A DNA stretch of 64,000 bases. It comes from Novosphingobium resinovorum. GTDB lineage: Bacteria; Pseudomonadota; Alphaproteobacteria; Sphingomonadales; Sphingomonadaceae. This document shows positions 25,892-34,389 of the stretch, one piece after another; the first letter of the stretch is position 1, and every line of letters starts with the position of its first letter. Made by a program: the position numbers and the translations under genes. Location of the stretch: assembly GCF_027922145.1 (NCBI RefSeq), contig NZ_BSFC01000002.1, positions 110,981-174,980 on the forward strand, read 5' to 3'. The notes under the pieces were generated by a model that worked only from the letters and a program-made list of their open reading frames with translations, searched no databases and was not told the origin of the DNA.

Positions 25892-26680
25892 TTGGCTCTG
25901 CCCCCCGACACCAATTCCGCCGCCGCAGCGCGTAACGCCGCCCAGCAGGACGTTTTCCTGCGTGAAGTCGACGACGCCGTGCGCCAGGACCAGCTCGAAG
26001 GCTTCATGAGCCGCTACGGCAAGCCGCTGATCGCCGTCATCATCATCGCCCTGCTCGCCTTCGCGGGCTGGATCTACTGGCAGCACCGCCAGACCCAGGA
26101 GCGCGAGGCGCGTTCGGAGGCCTATGTGCAGGCGCTCGACGCCCTGCAGTCGGAGAATCTCGACGCCGCCAAGGCCAAGCTGGCGCCGATCGCCGGCGCC
26201 GATTCTTCGGACGCGACAGTCGTGTCGGCCCGTCTGATGCTTGCGGGGATCGCGCTGCGTCAGGAGAAGAAGGCCGATGCGCTCAAGCTCTATCGTGAGA
26301 TTTCGGCCGACGGCAAGGCACCGCAGGTGCTGCGCGACCTCGCCTCCGTGCGGGAAGTCGGCGCCGACTTCGACGCGATGAAGCCCGAGGACGTCGTCAG
26401 CCGCCTCAAGCCGATGGCCGCGCCCGGCAATCCGTGGTTCGGTCCCGCGGGCGAACTCGTCGGCATGGCCTACCTGAAGCAGAACAGGCAGGACCAGGCC
26501 GGTCCGCTGTTCGCCGCGATCGCCAAGGACGAAAGCGTTGAGGACGGCTTGCGCAGCCGCGCCCGCCAGCTTGCCGCCGTGCTCGGCGTCGATGCCGTGG
26601 ACGACGTGGTGAACGAAAAGGGCGAGCCGCTCGACAAGCCGATTGCCAAGATCGTCCAGCCCGCCGAAGTGGCGAACTGA
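25892..26680 (+). CDS. Membrane-anchored tetratricopeptide protein (YfgM-like)
   Basis: The 262-residue product has a soluble N-terminus (NAAQQDVFLREVDDAVRQDQ), one membrane helix at about 43-60 (PLIAVIIIALLAFAGWIYW), and helical TPR-like repeats in the periplasm. YfgM proteins associate with the SecYEG translocon and periplasmic chaperones, and are commonly encoded just before bamB, as here. The start is taken as TTG at 25892, because the earlier ATG at 25724 lies inside the glycosyltransferase gene. Confidence 0.85.
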   Translation: MALPPDTNSAAAARNAAQQDVFLREVDDAVRQDQLEGFMSRYGKPLIAVIIIALLAFAGWIYWQHRQTQEREARSEAYVQALDALQSENLDAAKAKLAPIAGADSSDATVVSARLMLAGIALRQEKKADALKLYREISADGKAPQVLRDLASVREVGADFDAMKPEDVVSRLKPMAAPGNPWFGPAGELVGMAYLKQNRQDQAGPLFAAIAKDESVEDGLRSRARQLAAVLGVDAVDDVVNEKGEPLDKPIAKIVQPAEVAN

Positions 26681-26705
26681 GAACATGACACGTGAGGACA
26701 TTCGC

Positions 26706-28067
26706 ATGAACGCAGCCCGCAACACGTCGTCTTCGCGCGCGAAGAAGGTCGTGCCGCTGATCGCCCTCGCACTCGTCGCGGGCCTGTCCGGCTGCAAGAT
26801 GTTCGGCGGCGGCAAAGGCCCGGCCAAGACCCCGACCGTGGGCAACCGCGTGCCGATCCTGTCGCGCATCGAAAGCGGCGCCAAGGTCGACGCGACGCTC
26901 GGCGCGGTTTCGGTGATCCTGCCCCCGGCAGAGGTCAACACGACCTGGGCGCAGGGCGGCAACACCCCGAACAAGGCTTACGGCAACCTCGCGCTGGCGG
27001 ACAACCCGACCAAGGTGTGGACCGCGCAGATCGCCGGTTCGACCAACCGCGCGCGCCTTGCGGCGGCCCCGGTCATCGGCGGCGGCAAGCTCTACGCGAT
27101 GGATACCGAAGGCACCGTCCACGCCTTCGACGCGCAGAGCGGCGCGAAGCTGTGGACCAAGAGCTTCTCGGTTTCCGGCAACAACGCCAAGTCCGTGTTC
27201 GGCGGCGGGGTCAGTTTCGACGGCGACAAGCTCTACGTCACCACGGGCCTCGGCGAAGTCGCGGCGCTGAACGCGGCGGACGGCAGCCAGCTCTGGACCA
27301 AGAAGCCCGCCGGGCCGCTACGCGGTGCGCCGACGATCGGTTTCAACCAGGTCTTCGTGATGACGCAAGACAACCAGATCGCCGTGCTCAACGCGGCGGA
27401 TGGCGCGACCATGTGGCAGGAATCGGCCTCGCTGACCCAGTCGGGCGTGTTCGGCGTCGCCTCGCCTGCGCTTGGGCAGGGCACGGTGATCGCGGGTTAC
27501 TCGTCGGGCGAACTGGTGGCGTACCGTTACGAGAACGGCCGTCAGGTCTGGTCGGACGCGCTTTCGCGCACTTCGATCTCGACCGAAGTGGGCAGCCTCA
27601 CCGACGTCGACGCCGACCCGATCATCGATCGCGGCCGTGTCTATGCACTGGGTCAGGGCGGGCGCATGGCCGCTTACGAACTGGTCACCGGCCAGCGCAT
27701 CTGGGAACTCAACCTCGCGGGCATCTCGACGCCGTCGGTGGCGGGCGACTGGGTCTTCACGCTGGACGACCACGCCGAAATCCTCGCCATCGCGCGCGGC
27801 ACCGGCAAGGTCCGCTGGCTGACCGAACTGCAGCGCTACAAGAACGCCAAGAAGCGCAAGAATCCGATATTCTGGGTCGGTCCGGTGCTGGCGGGCAGCA
27901 AGCTGTGGGTCGGTAACTCGCGCGGGCTCGTGGCCACCATCGATCCGTCGAGCGGCACGATGACGCCATTCACCGAACTCAGCGATCCGATTTCGCTGGC
28001 GCCTGTCGTGGCGAACCAGACGCTCTACGTCCTCGACGATTCGGGCCGTATCACCGCCTTCCGTTGA
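26706..28067 (+). CDS. bamB: Outer membrane protein assembly factor BamB
   Basis: BamB is an outer-membrane lipoprotein of the BAM complex. The 453-residue protein has a lipobox (AGLSGC, Cys30) and eight PQQ-like beta-propeller blades with recurring motifs such as LYAMDTEGTVHAFDAQSGAKLW and VYALGQGGRMAAYELVTGQRIW. Despite the blade type it is not expected to bind PQQ. The ATG at 26706 is preferred over 26685 because GTGAGG precedes it; both keep the signal peptide. The der GTPase that often follows bamB is missing. Confidence 0.93.
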   Translation: MNAARNTSSSRAKKVVPLIALALVAGLSGCKMFGGGKGPAKTPTVGNRVPILSRIESGAKVDATLGAVSVILPPAEVNTTWAQGGNTPNKAYGNLALADNPTKVWTAQIAGSTNRARLAAAPVIGGGKLYAMDTEGTVHAFDAQSGAKLWTKSFSVSGNNAKSVFGGGVSFDGDKLYVTTGLGEVAALNAADGSQLWTKKPAGPLRGAPTIGFNQVFVMTQDNQIAVLNAADGATMWQESASLTQSGVFGVASPALGQGTVIAGYSSGELVAYRYENGRQVWSDALSRTSISTEVGSLTDVDADPIIDRGRVYALGQGGRMAAYELVTGQRIWELNLAGISTPSVAGDWVFTLDDHAEILAIARGTGKVRWLTELQRYKNAKKRKNPIFWVGPVLAGSKLWVGNSRGLVATIDPSSGTMTPFTELSDPISLAPVVANQTLYVLDDSGRITAFR

Positions 28068-28134
28068 ATCAGGCGGGGCGCAGATCGCATGAGGTTTGCG
28101 CCCCCTTAACCAATTCCCTCTACGCCCTGCGGCC

Positions 28135-29454
28135 ATGAGCACCGCATCCACCCGCCGCCCGGTCAGCGACGTTTCCGCAGGCATGGGCCTCTCCGGCCTC
28201 GTCGCGCTGGCCCTGTGGATCCTGTTCTGCCGCAACTGGGGCTCGGTCGTCGATCTGCTCGGCCTGCAGGCCCCGCGCGAGCCGATGAGCGGCCCCTATG
28301 CTTCGCTCGCCACGCTGGCCTTCACCGGCGCCGCCATGACCGCATGGTCGCTGCTGGTCGACAAGGTGCACTTGCGCCCCTCCACCGGCATCGACTGGTC
28401 GCAGCGTCGCCCGCTCTCCGAAACGCTCGACATCTCGATCACCAAGCTGACCGGGCTGTGGATCACATGGGCGCTGATAGGCTGCTTCTACTTCCTGTGC
28501 CGATGGTACTGGGAGGGGCAGTATCTGTTCGCTATGGACGTGTTGAGTGCCGTTGTGGCACCCTTGTTCGTCCTCTCGGTGCCCTATGTCCTCTGGCTCG
28601 ACCGGGTCATGGTCGAGCCGCGCGACGCCTCCTGGCACTTCGGCGCGATGCTGATCGGCCGCGAGCCATGGAGCGCCGAAGAGGTGAAGAAGCACTGGCG
28701 CGCCTGGGCGATCAAGGGCTTCTTCGGCGCCTTCATGATCTCGATCCTGCCCGGCGGCTTCGCCCGCGTGGTAGAGGCGGATTTCGGCGCGATCGCACAC
28801 AAACCCGTGGAATTGGGCTCTCTGCTGATCGAGGCGCTGTTCCTCGTAGACGTGCAGATCGGCACAGTCGGCTACCTCTTCACCTTCCGCCCGCTCGACG
28901 CCCACATCCGCAGCGGCAACCCTTTGCTGGCGGGCTGGGTAGCCGCGCTGATGTGCTACCCGCCCTTCGTGTGGGGCACGATGGGCAATGCCAATGTCCT
29001 CGGCTACGAAGTCAACACCGGCGGCTGGGCGCACTGGATGGCGGCCTACAACGTGCTGCTGTGGGGCTGGGCGGCGATGATGGTGGTGCTGACCGCGATC
29101 TACGCCTGGGCGACCTTCGCGTTCGGCCTGCGCTTCTCCAACCTGACCTATCGCGGCGTGCTGACCAACGGCCCCTACCGCTTCACCCGCCACCCGGCGT
29201 ACCTGTCGAAAAACCTGTTCTGGTGGACCTCGACGCTGCCGTTCCTCGTGACGAACGGATCATGGACCGACGCGATCCGCAACACCGTACTGCTGGGCGT
29301 GGTGAGCGGCATCTATTATTGGCGCGCTCGGACTGAGGAAGCGCACCTGCTGGCGGAAGACCCTAAGTATCGGGAATATTACGACTGGATGGGGGAGAAT
29401 GCCTTCATCACCCGGAGTCTGGGGAAGATCGGGCAGAAGTTGAAGTTCAAGTAA
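28135..29454 (+). CDS. Large isoprenylcysteine carboxyl methyltransferase-like membrane protein
   Basis: The 439-residue integral membrane protein ends in an ICMT/phospholipid-methyltransferase domain: GPYRFTRHPAYLSKNLFWW followed by YYWRARTEEAHLLAEDPKYR holds the SAM-binding RHP and the EE motif. The N-terminal 290 residues add eight or more membrane segments not present in short members. The substrate is unknown; bacterial members methylate lipids or small molecules. Element copy 2 begins at its stop codon. Confidence 0.82.
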   Translation: MSTASTRRPVSDVSAGMGLSGLVALALWILFCRNWGSVVDLLGLQAPREPMSGPYASLATLAFTGAAMTAWSLLVDKVHLRPSTGIDWSQRRPLSETLDISITKLTGLWITWALIGCFYFLCRWYWEGQYLFAMDVLSAVVAPLFVLSVPYVLWLDRVMVEPRDASWHFGAMLIGREPWSAEEVKKHWRAWAIKGFFGAFMISILPGGFARVVEADFGAIAHKPVELGSLLIEALFLVDVQIGTVGYLFTFRPLDAHIRSGNPLLAGWVAALMCYPPFVWGTMGNANVLGYEVNTGGWAHWMAAYNVLLWGWAAMMVVLTAIYAWATFAFGLRFSNLTYRGVLTNGPYRFTRHPAYLSKNLFWWTSTLPFLVTNGSWTDAIRNTVLLGVVSGIYYWRARTEEAHLLAEDPKYREYYDWMGENAFITRSLGKIGQKLKFK

Positions 29455-29630
29455 GTCCTGGGGCCATTGCCCCAGACCCCCGAACTGTCGTCGCCGCGCG
29501 CGCAGAGCCGTCAGCTCCACATGGCGCCGCAGGCTATTTGTTTCCCGGCCCACAGTCTTGCATGACGATGCCGTGCGCGTGACCTCGACGGTATACGGGG
29601 TGCAGGGGGTGGTAAACCCCTGCATTTCCT
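29453..29630. repeat. Intergenic element copy 2 with hairpin ends (~180 bp, MITE-like)
   Basis: This stretch fills the gap between the methyltransferase stop and the gshA stop and matches 3253-3443. The left end has a perfect hairpin, CTGGGGC-CATT-GCCCCAG. The right end has a different hairpin, TGCAGGGG / CCCCTGCA, in the equivalent place. Different stem sequences at the same site suggest selection on structure rather than on sequence. Confidence 0.75.
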
Positions 29631-29633
29631 GCC

Positions 29634-31007
29634 TTAAAACGTCTTGAGCGCGTAAACCTTGGAAAGATCCCCGCCCCATTCGCCATTATACAGGTCGAGC
29701 AGCCGCTCGGCCGGAACCTTGCCGGTCTTCACGATCTCGGCCAGCGGTTCGAGATAGCCCGTTTCGTTGTCTCCCGCCGAGTTCAGGCGGCCTCGTGCGG
29801 CGAGGCCCGAGCGAGCGATATCGACCACTTCGCCCGCGATGTCGCGCAGTGTCCCGCCGCCTGGGATCGGCGCGTCCAGCCCCAGCTTCGGCGCGGCAGA
29901 GCGCAGCGCTTCGCGGCCTTCCATGTCCCAGTCCTTGACCAGATCCCACGCCGCATCGAGTGCGCCCTGATCGTAGAGCAGGCCCACCCACAGCGCGGGC
30001 AGGGCGCAGATGCGACCCCAGGGGCCGCCGTCGGCGCCGCGCATTTCGAGGAAGGACTTCAGGCGCACTTCGGGGAAGGCGGTGGAGAGGTGGTCCTGCC
30101 AGTCCGACAGGCGCGGCTTCTCGCCGGGGAGCACCGAAAGCTCGCCCTTGAGGAAGTCTCGGAACGAGAGGCCGGCGGCGTCGATGTACTTGCCGTCGCG
30201 GAACACGAAGTACATCGGCACGTCGAGCATGTATTCGACGTAGCGTTCGTAGCCGAAGCCGCCCTCGAACACGAAGGGCAGCATGCCGGTGCGGTGCGGA
30301 TCGGTGTCCGACCAGATATGGCTGCGGTACGAGAGGTAGCCGTTGGGTTTGCCCTCGGTGAAGGGCGAGTTCGCGAACAGCGCCGTCGCCAGCGGCTGGA
30401 GGGCCAGCGAAGTGCGGAACTTCTGCACCATGTCGGCTTCGCTCGAATAGTCGAGGTTCACCTGGATGGTGCAGGTCCGCAACATCATGTCGAGGCCCAT
30501 CGAGCCCACGCGCGGCATGTGGTTCAGCATGATGCCGTAGCGCCCCTTGGGCATGATCGGCAGTTCTTCGCGCGTCTTGTCGGGCCACATGCCGAGGCCG
30601 AGGTAGGCCTTGCCCAGCTTCTCGCCGACCTGCTTCACTTCGGAAAGGTGGCGACCGGTCTCGGCGCAGGTCTGGTGCAGGTTTTCGAGCGGAGCGCCCG
30701 ACAGTTCCAGCTGGCCTGCGGGTTCGAGACTGACGTTGCCGTCCGCGCCCTTGAGCGCGATGACGTTTCCGCCTTCCTCGATCGGCGTCCAGCCGAACTG
30801 GGTCAGTTCGCCCAGCAGGTCGCGGATGCCGCCCTTCTCGGTGTACGAAGGCGCGTGGTGGTCGGCGGTGTCGTAGACGAATTTCTCGTGCTCGGTGCCG
30901 ATGCGCCACGCCTCGCGCGGCTTTTCGCCCGCGGCCATCGGCTCGGCGAGTTGGGACAGGTTTTCGATAACCGGATCTTCGCGATCCGAAACCTCACGAG
31001 TGCTCAT
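29634..31007 (-). CDS. gshA: Glutamate-cysteine ligase
   Basis: GshA makes gamma-glutamylcysteine, the first step of glutathione synthesis. The 457-residue protein belongs to the plant/alphaproteobacterial class: IGTEHEKFVYD at the N-terminus, ALKGADGNVSLEPAGQLELS, MPRVGSMGLDMMLRTCTIQVNLDY and SYRSHIWSDTDPHRTG are all conserved. It is followed by the repeat, with rsmE 69 bases upstream in the same direction. Confidence 0.95.
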   Translation of the reverse strand: MSTREVSDREDPVIENLSQLAEPMAAGEKPREAWRIGTEHEKFVYDTADHHAPSYTEKGGIRDLLGELTQFGWTPIEEGGNVIALKGADGNVSLEPAGQLELSGAPLENLHQTCAETGRHLSEVKQVGEKLGKAYLGLGMWPDKTREELPIMPKGRYGIMLNHMPRVGSMGLDMMLRTCTIQVNLDYSSEADMVQKFRTSLALQPLATALFANSPFTEGKPNGYLSYRSHIWSDTDPHRTGMLPFVFEGGFGYERYVEYMLDVPMYFVFRDGKYIDAAGLSFRDFLKGELSVLPGEKPRLSDWQDHLSTAFPEVRLKSFLEMRGADGGPWGRICALPALWVGLLYDQGALDAAWDLVKDWDMEGREALRSAAPKLGLDAPIPGGGTLRDIAGEVVDIARSGLAARGRLNSAGDNETGYLEPLAEIVKTGKVPAERLLDLYNGEWGGDLSKVYALKTF

Positions 31008-31076
31008 GGGCGCGGAATTAGTGTGCCCTTCGGCGCCGCGCCAGAACTTTTTGTACCGGTCAGTCTAACATTCCTG

Positions 31077-31823
31077 TCATGTCCAATCTCCGGACATCGC
31101 CATCCATAGCCCGATGGCGGAAATGCAGGCGGTTTCGGCACGCAGGATGCGCGGGCCCAGCGTGATCGCGCGCGCCTGGGGATGGGCGCGGACCAGATCC
31201 CGCTCGGTATCGTCGAAGCCGCCTTCGGGGCCGACGAGCAGCGCGGCCGGGCCTTTGTGGGCGGCGAAGGTGGCGGCTGCAGGGGCGCCGCCCTGTTCGT
31301 CGGCGAAGAACAGCGCGCGGTCCTCGGGCCAGTCGCGCAGCAGGGCATCGAGCCGGGCCGGTTCCTCGACGCGCGGCAGGGCGGTGCGGGCGCATTGCTC
31401 GGCCGCCTCGGTGACGATGGTGAGCGCACGCTCGGGGTTGAGCTTGTCGGCCACGCAGCGCCGGGTGACGACCGGCTGTACGGCGGCGACCCCCAGTTCG
31501 GTCGCCTTTTCCAGCACCAGATCGAAGTTCGGCTTCTTGAGCAGCGCGGCGCAGAGCACGAAGTCCGGTACGTCCTCGCGCTCGCGCAGCTTCATGCGGA
31601 CCGAGAGCACGACGTCGCGCTTTCCGGCGGAAATCACCTCGCAGGCCCATTCGCCGGTGGCATCGTCGCAGGCAATCACCGCATCGCCGGGGCCGACTCG
31701 CATGACCTTGCCGAGATAGTGCGCCTGCTGGCCCTCCAGTGCGATCTGCCCACCTTCTTCGAGCGGTCCGGGGACGAACAGGCGCGGCGCGGATCGCGGC
31801 GGCCAAGCGGGGGTTGCAGGCAT
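31077..31823 (-). CDS. rsmE: 16S rRNA (uracil-1498-N3) methyltransferase
   Basis: RsmE methylates U1498 of 16S rRNA and has a SPOUT knot fold. The 248-residue protein has an N-terminal PUA-like domain (RLFVPGPLEEGG, HYLGKVMRVGPGDAV) and the C-terminal knot: LLVGPEGGFDDTERDL and ITLGPRILRAETA, which bind SAM. The ATG at 31823 was chosen over the TTG at 31829. It is divergent from ubiA. Confidence 0.94.
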   Translation of the reverse strand: MPATPAWPPRSAPRLFVPGPLEEGGQIALEGQQAHYLGKVMRVGPGDAVIACDDATGEWACEVISAGKRDVVLSVRMKLREREDVPDFVLCAALLKKPNFDLVLEKATELGVAAVQPVVTRRCVADKLNPERALTIVTEAAEQCARTALPRVEEPARLDALLRDWPEDRALFFADEQGGAPAAATFAAHKGPAALLVGPEGGFDDTERDLVRAHPQARAITLGPRILRAETACISAIGLWMAMSGDWT

Positions 31824-31953
31824 CTTCAACGGGTTCCTCGGGCTGAAAGGCCCTTTTCGCGCCTCAGCGGGAAGGATGCAACGGTGGGCAAGCTGTGTTC
31901 ACCAGACACGTTCGGGCATGACAGGACGCGCGCGATGCACTACTCATCGCGCG

Positions 31954-32868
31954 ATGCTCGAACCTTCGCTCGTCCCTGACAGCCAGCATCGCGGGCTCGT
32001 GTCGATGCTGCCGCAGCCGTTTCGCGACTTCGCGATGCTGGCGCGATTCGACCGGCCGATCGGCTGGTGGCTGCTGTTCTGGCCTTGCGTCTGGGGCGTG
32101 CTGCTGGCGGGTGGCGAAAGCCGCTGGAGCCTGATCGCCTGGCTGCTGCTCGGCTCGATCGCGATGCGCGGCGCGGGCTGCGTGCTCAACGACATCGTCG
32201 ATGCCGACCTCGACCGCCGCGTCGCGCGCACCGCGCAGCGCCCGGTCGCGAGCGGCCGCGTCAGCAAGGGCGCGGCCTGGACCTGGCTGCTGATGCTATG
32301 CGCCGTTGGGCTGGTCGTGCTGTTCCAGCTGCGCCCGCCCGCCCAACTGGTCGCGCTCGGCAGCGTCGGTCTTGTCGCCGCCTATCCGTTCATGAAGCGC
32401 ATTACCTGGTGGCCGCAGGCGTGGCTGGGCATGGTCTTCACCTGGGGGGCGCTGGTCGGCTGGATCGAGATCCGCAGCGATCATCTGGAGGCGCTGGTGG
32501 CGCTCTACCTCGGCTCGATCGTGTGGTGCATCGGCTACGATACGATCTACGCGATCCAGGACATCGAGGACGATGCGATCGTCGGCATCCGTTCCTCCGC
32601 CCGGCGCCTCGGCGCGCGGGTGAAGGGCGGGGTCGGCGGCTTCTACGCCCTCGCGCTGGCGCTGTGGGCGCTGGCGTTCTGGGCGATGCGGCCGGACTGG
32701 GTGGCGCTCGTCGCGCTGGTGCCGATGGCGCTGCACCTCGGCTTCCAGGTCATGACGCTGGACCCGGCGGACGGCGAGAACGCGCTCGCCCGCTTCCGCT
32801 CCAACCGCGATGCGGGGCTGGTGATGGCGCTGGCCTGCTGGGTGGTCGGCAACGCCGGGGTGATCTGA
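31954..32868 (+). CDS. ubiA: 4-hydroxybenzoate polyprenyltransferase
   Basis: UbiA attaches the polyprenyl tail to 4-hydroxybenzoate in ubiquinone synthesis. The 304-residue membrane protein has both Asp-rich prenyl-diphosphate motifs: NDIVDADLDRRVARTAQRP and YDTIYAIQDIEDDAIVG. The substrate-end segment RFDRPIGWWLLFWPCVWG is typical of UbiA. The ATG at 31954 begins near the family start; the frame extends to 31876 but without similarity. Confidence 0.95.
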   Translation: MLEPSLVPDSQHRGLVSMLPQPFRDFAMLARFDRPIGWWLLFWPCVWGVLLAGGESRWSLIAWLLLGSIAMRGAGCVLNDIVDADLDRRVARTAQRPVASGRVSKGAAWTWLLMLCAVGLVVLFQLRPPAQLVALGSVGLVAAYPFMKRITWWPQAWLGMVFTWGALVGWIEIRSDHLEALVALYLGSIVWCIGYDTIYAIQDIEDDAIVGIRSSARRLGARVKGGVGGFYALALALWALAFWAMRPDWVALVALVPMALHLGFQVMTLDPADGENALARFRSNRDAGLVMALACWVVGNAGVI

Positions 32869-32872
32869 TTGC

Positions 32873-33244
32873 CTACTCGTAGCTGACCAGCTCGAATTCT
32901 ATCCCGTCCCAGTCGAAGAAGTAGAACCGGCGGCCCGGATCGTAATCGGCGTGGTTGAATGGTTCGAGGCCTGCGGCAAGCACCACCTGTTCGGCCGCGT
33001 CGAGATCGTCGACCACCAGCCCCACGTGGTTCAGCGGCGCGCCCTTGCCATAGCGGCCGCGCTCCCGGCGGTCGGTATAGACGGCGATGTAGCTGAAATC
33101 CCCGCCGACGTGGATCGTCTCGCCGCCGTTGATGGCGGGCCCCCGCCAGCGTTCGTGCCAGCCGAGCAAGTCCTGCAGCAAGGCGGACGAACGCTCGATG
33201 TCGCTGACGGTGAGGTTGGCATGTTCGAGGCGGCCCTGGGCCAT
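32873..33244 (-). CDS. VOC (glyoxalase-fold) family protein
   Basis: The 123-residue protein has two beta-alpha-beta-beta-beta units: LEHANLTVSDIERSSALLQD with a metal-type His, then LNHVGLVVDDLDAAEQ and the C-terminal YFFDWDGIEFELVSY with a Glu ligand. Members include glyoxalases, dioxygenases and antibiotic-binding proteins; the substrate is unknown. GGAGAAAGAA precedes the chosen ATG. Its promoter region contains a SoxR box, so it is likely induced by redox-cycling compounds. Confidence 0.88.
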   Translation of the reverse strand: MAQGRLEHANLTVSDIERSSALLQDLLGWHERWRGPAINGGETIHVGGDFSYIAVYTDRRERGRYGKGAPLNHVGLVVDDLDAAEQVVLAAGLEPFNHADYDPGRRFYFFDWDGIEFELVSYE

Positions 33245-33295
33245 TCTTCTTTCTCCTGCGTCACCGGCGAATCGGCCGGCTTGGCAAAAGTGCAA

Positions 33296-33313
33296 CCTCA
33301 ACCTAACTTGAGA
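33296..33313. promoter_or_regulatory. SoxR box in the soxR/VOC divergent promoter
   Basis: CCTCAACCTAACTTGAGA matches the dyad CCTCAAGTTAACTTGAGG of the E. coli soxS promoter at 15 of 18 positions. On the VOC strand, TTGATC precedes it in the -35 position that soxS also uses, giving the long spacer typical of MerR-type promoters. The -10 (CACTTT or similar) is weak. The soxR start codon is 26 bases to the right, so the same site could also autoregulate soxR. Confidence 0.85.
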
Positions 33314-33339
33314 TCAAGCGCTTTCGAAAGGATATCGAT

Positions 33340-33780
33340 CTGGTCGCGGACCGCTTCATCACCATCGGCGAACTGGCGCGGCGCACCGGCGTCGCGGTAT
33401 CGGCACTGCGTTTCTACGAGGAGAAGGGGCTGCTGCAGGCACTGCGCACCCCGGGCAACCAGCGGCGATTCCTGCGCTCCGACATTCGCCGCGTCAGCTT
33501 CATCCTGATCGCGCAGAAGCTGGGCCTCGCGCTGGCCGAGATCGAGCGCGAACTGGCCGACCTGCCGCAAGGCCGCACGCCGACATTGGCCGACTGGGAG
33601 CGCATCAGCCGCTCGATGCGTACCTCGATCGACGAGAAGATCGCGCTGCTCGAACTGACCCGGCGCAAGCTGGACGAATGCATCGGCTGCGGCTGCCTCA
33701 GCCTGACGAAATGCCGCCTCTACAACGCCGATGACGTCGCGGGGGCGCAAGGGCCGGGGCCGCGCTTCGTGCTGGGCTAG
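33340..33780 (+). CDS. soxR: Redox-sensitive transcriptional activator SoxR (CTG start)
   Basis: The 146-residue MerR-family protein has the winged-helix start FITIGELARRTGVAVSALRF with YEEKGLL, TPGNQRRF, and the [2Fe-2S] ligands C114, C117, C119 and C125 in CIGCGCLSLTKC. The frame is open only back to a TAA at 33304, and no ATG, GTG or TTG lies before the conserved N-terminus. The only plausible start is the CTG at 33340, preceded by AAAGGA. The ATG at 33586 would remove the DNA-binding domain. Confidence 0.93.
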   Translation: MVADRFITIGELARRTGVAVSALRFYEEKGLLQALRTPGNQRRFLRSDIRRVSFILIAQKLGLALAEIERELADLPQGRTPTLADWERISRSMRTSIDEKIALLELTRRKLDECIGCGCLSLTKCRLYNADDVAGAQGPGPRFVLG

Positions 33781-34067
33781 ATCCCGAGCGCCTTGCGCAG
33801 TTCGGCGTTGATGCGCGACTGCCAGCCCTTGCCGGTGGCGCGGAACGCCTCGACCACATCGGGATCGAGGCGTAGCGTGACCTGCTTCTTGGGATTGGCG
33901 GCGAGTGGGCGGCCGATCGACTTGAGCGAGCCCGAGGCCGGGCGGATCAGCTGGTCGCCCTTGTAGATGGCGGCCATGCGGAACATTTCCTCGGTCCATT
34001 CGACGTCGTCGTCGTCCGGGTCAATCCAGGGTTCGGAAGCGGGCTTGATGTTCTCCATGATGCGCAT
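33777..34067 (-). CDS. brnA: BrnA family antitoxin
   Basis: The 96-residue protein has an acidic N-terminal part (SEPWIDPDDDDVEWTEEMF) and a C-terminal ribbon-helix-helix region, KQVTLRLDPDVVEAFRATGKGWQSRINAELRK, as in BrnA. The N-terminal part is expected to wrap the toxin and the C-terminal part to bind the operator. It overlaps brnT by 47 bases and overlaps the convergent soxR end by four bases. The in-frame ATG at 34058 is an alternative start. Confidence 0.92.
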   Translation of the reverse strand: MRIMENIKPASEPWIDPDDDDVEWTEEMFRMAAIYKGDQLIRPASGSLKSIGRPLAANPKKQVTLRLDPDVVEAFRATGKGWQSRINAELRKALGI

Positions 34068-34293
34068 GCCTTATCGTGATGATCCGACGGTTGCCGTCGC
34101 GCGGTGTCCAGACCAGCGATACGCGGCGACCATGGAGAAACCCGAAGACGCGATAGCGGGTCTCTCCGTAGTCCTTGCGATCGTCCAGAACCTGAACATG
34201 CGTATCTGCAAAGACCCTATGCGCATCGGCAATGTCGATTCCGCGTTCAGCCAGAATCTTCCGGCGCTTCGCCTCGTCATATTCAATCCGCAA
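34021..34293 (-). CDS. brnT: BrnT family toxin
   Basis: BrnT is a RelE-fold ribonuclease toxin. The 90-residue product keeps the family start (RIEYDEAKRRKILAERGIDIADA), the middle DDRKDYGETRYRVFGFL and the C-terminal RIITIRHAH, which include the usual catalytic Arg/His candidates. It begins with TTG. The toxin-then-antitoxin order with overlap is standard for brnTA. It is chromosomal and sits between soxR and smc, with no mobile-element traces seen. Confidence 0.93.
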   Translation of the reverse strand: MRIEYDEAKRRKILAERGIDIADAHRVFADTHVQVLDDRKDYGETRYRVFGFLHGRRVSLVWTPRDGNRRIITIRHAHHGEHQARFRTLD

Positions 34294-34389
34294 CGGCCCC
34301 GTCTCCAGCGTCTGCGGACGGTGATCGTTGGAGTCGGCTACGATGGGCCAGTTAAATTAAAGTAACTACAAAAACCCTGCCGGTCAACC

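Noticed and set aside
29686-30909. 407-codon frame on the same strand as gshA in another phase
   Set aside because: Arg- and His-rich shadow frame without motifs, inside gshA.
33586-33780. ATG start for soxR at 33586
   Set aside because: It would remove the whole DNA-binding domain, which is clearly encoded just upstream in the same open frame from the CTG at 33340.
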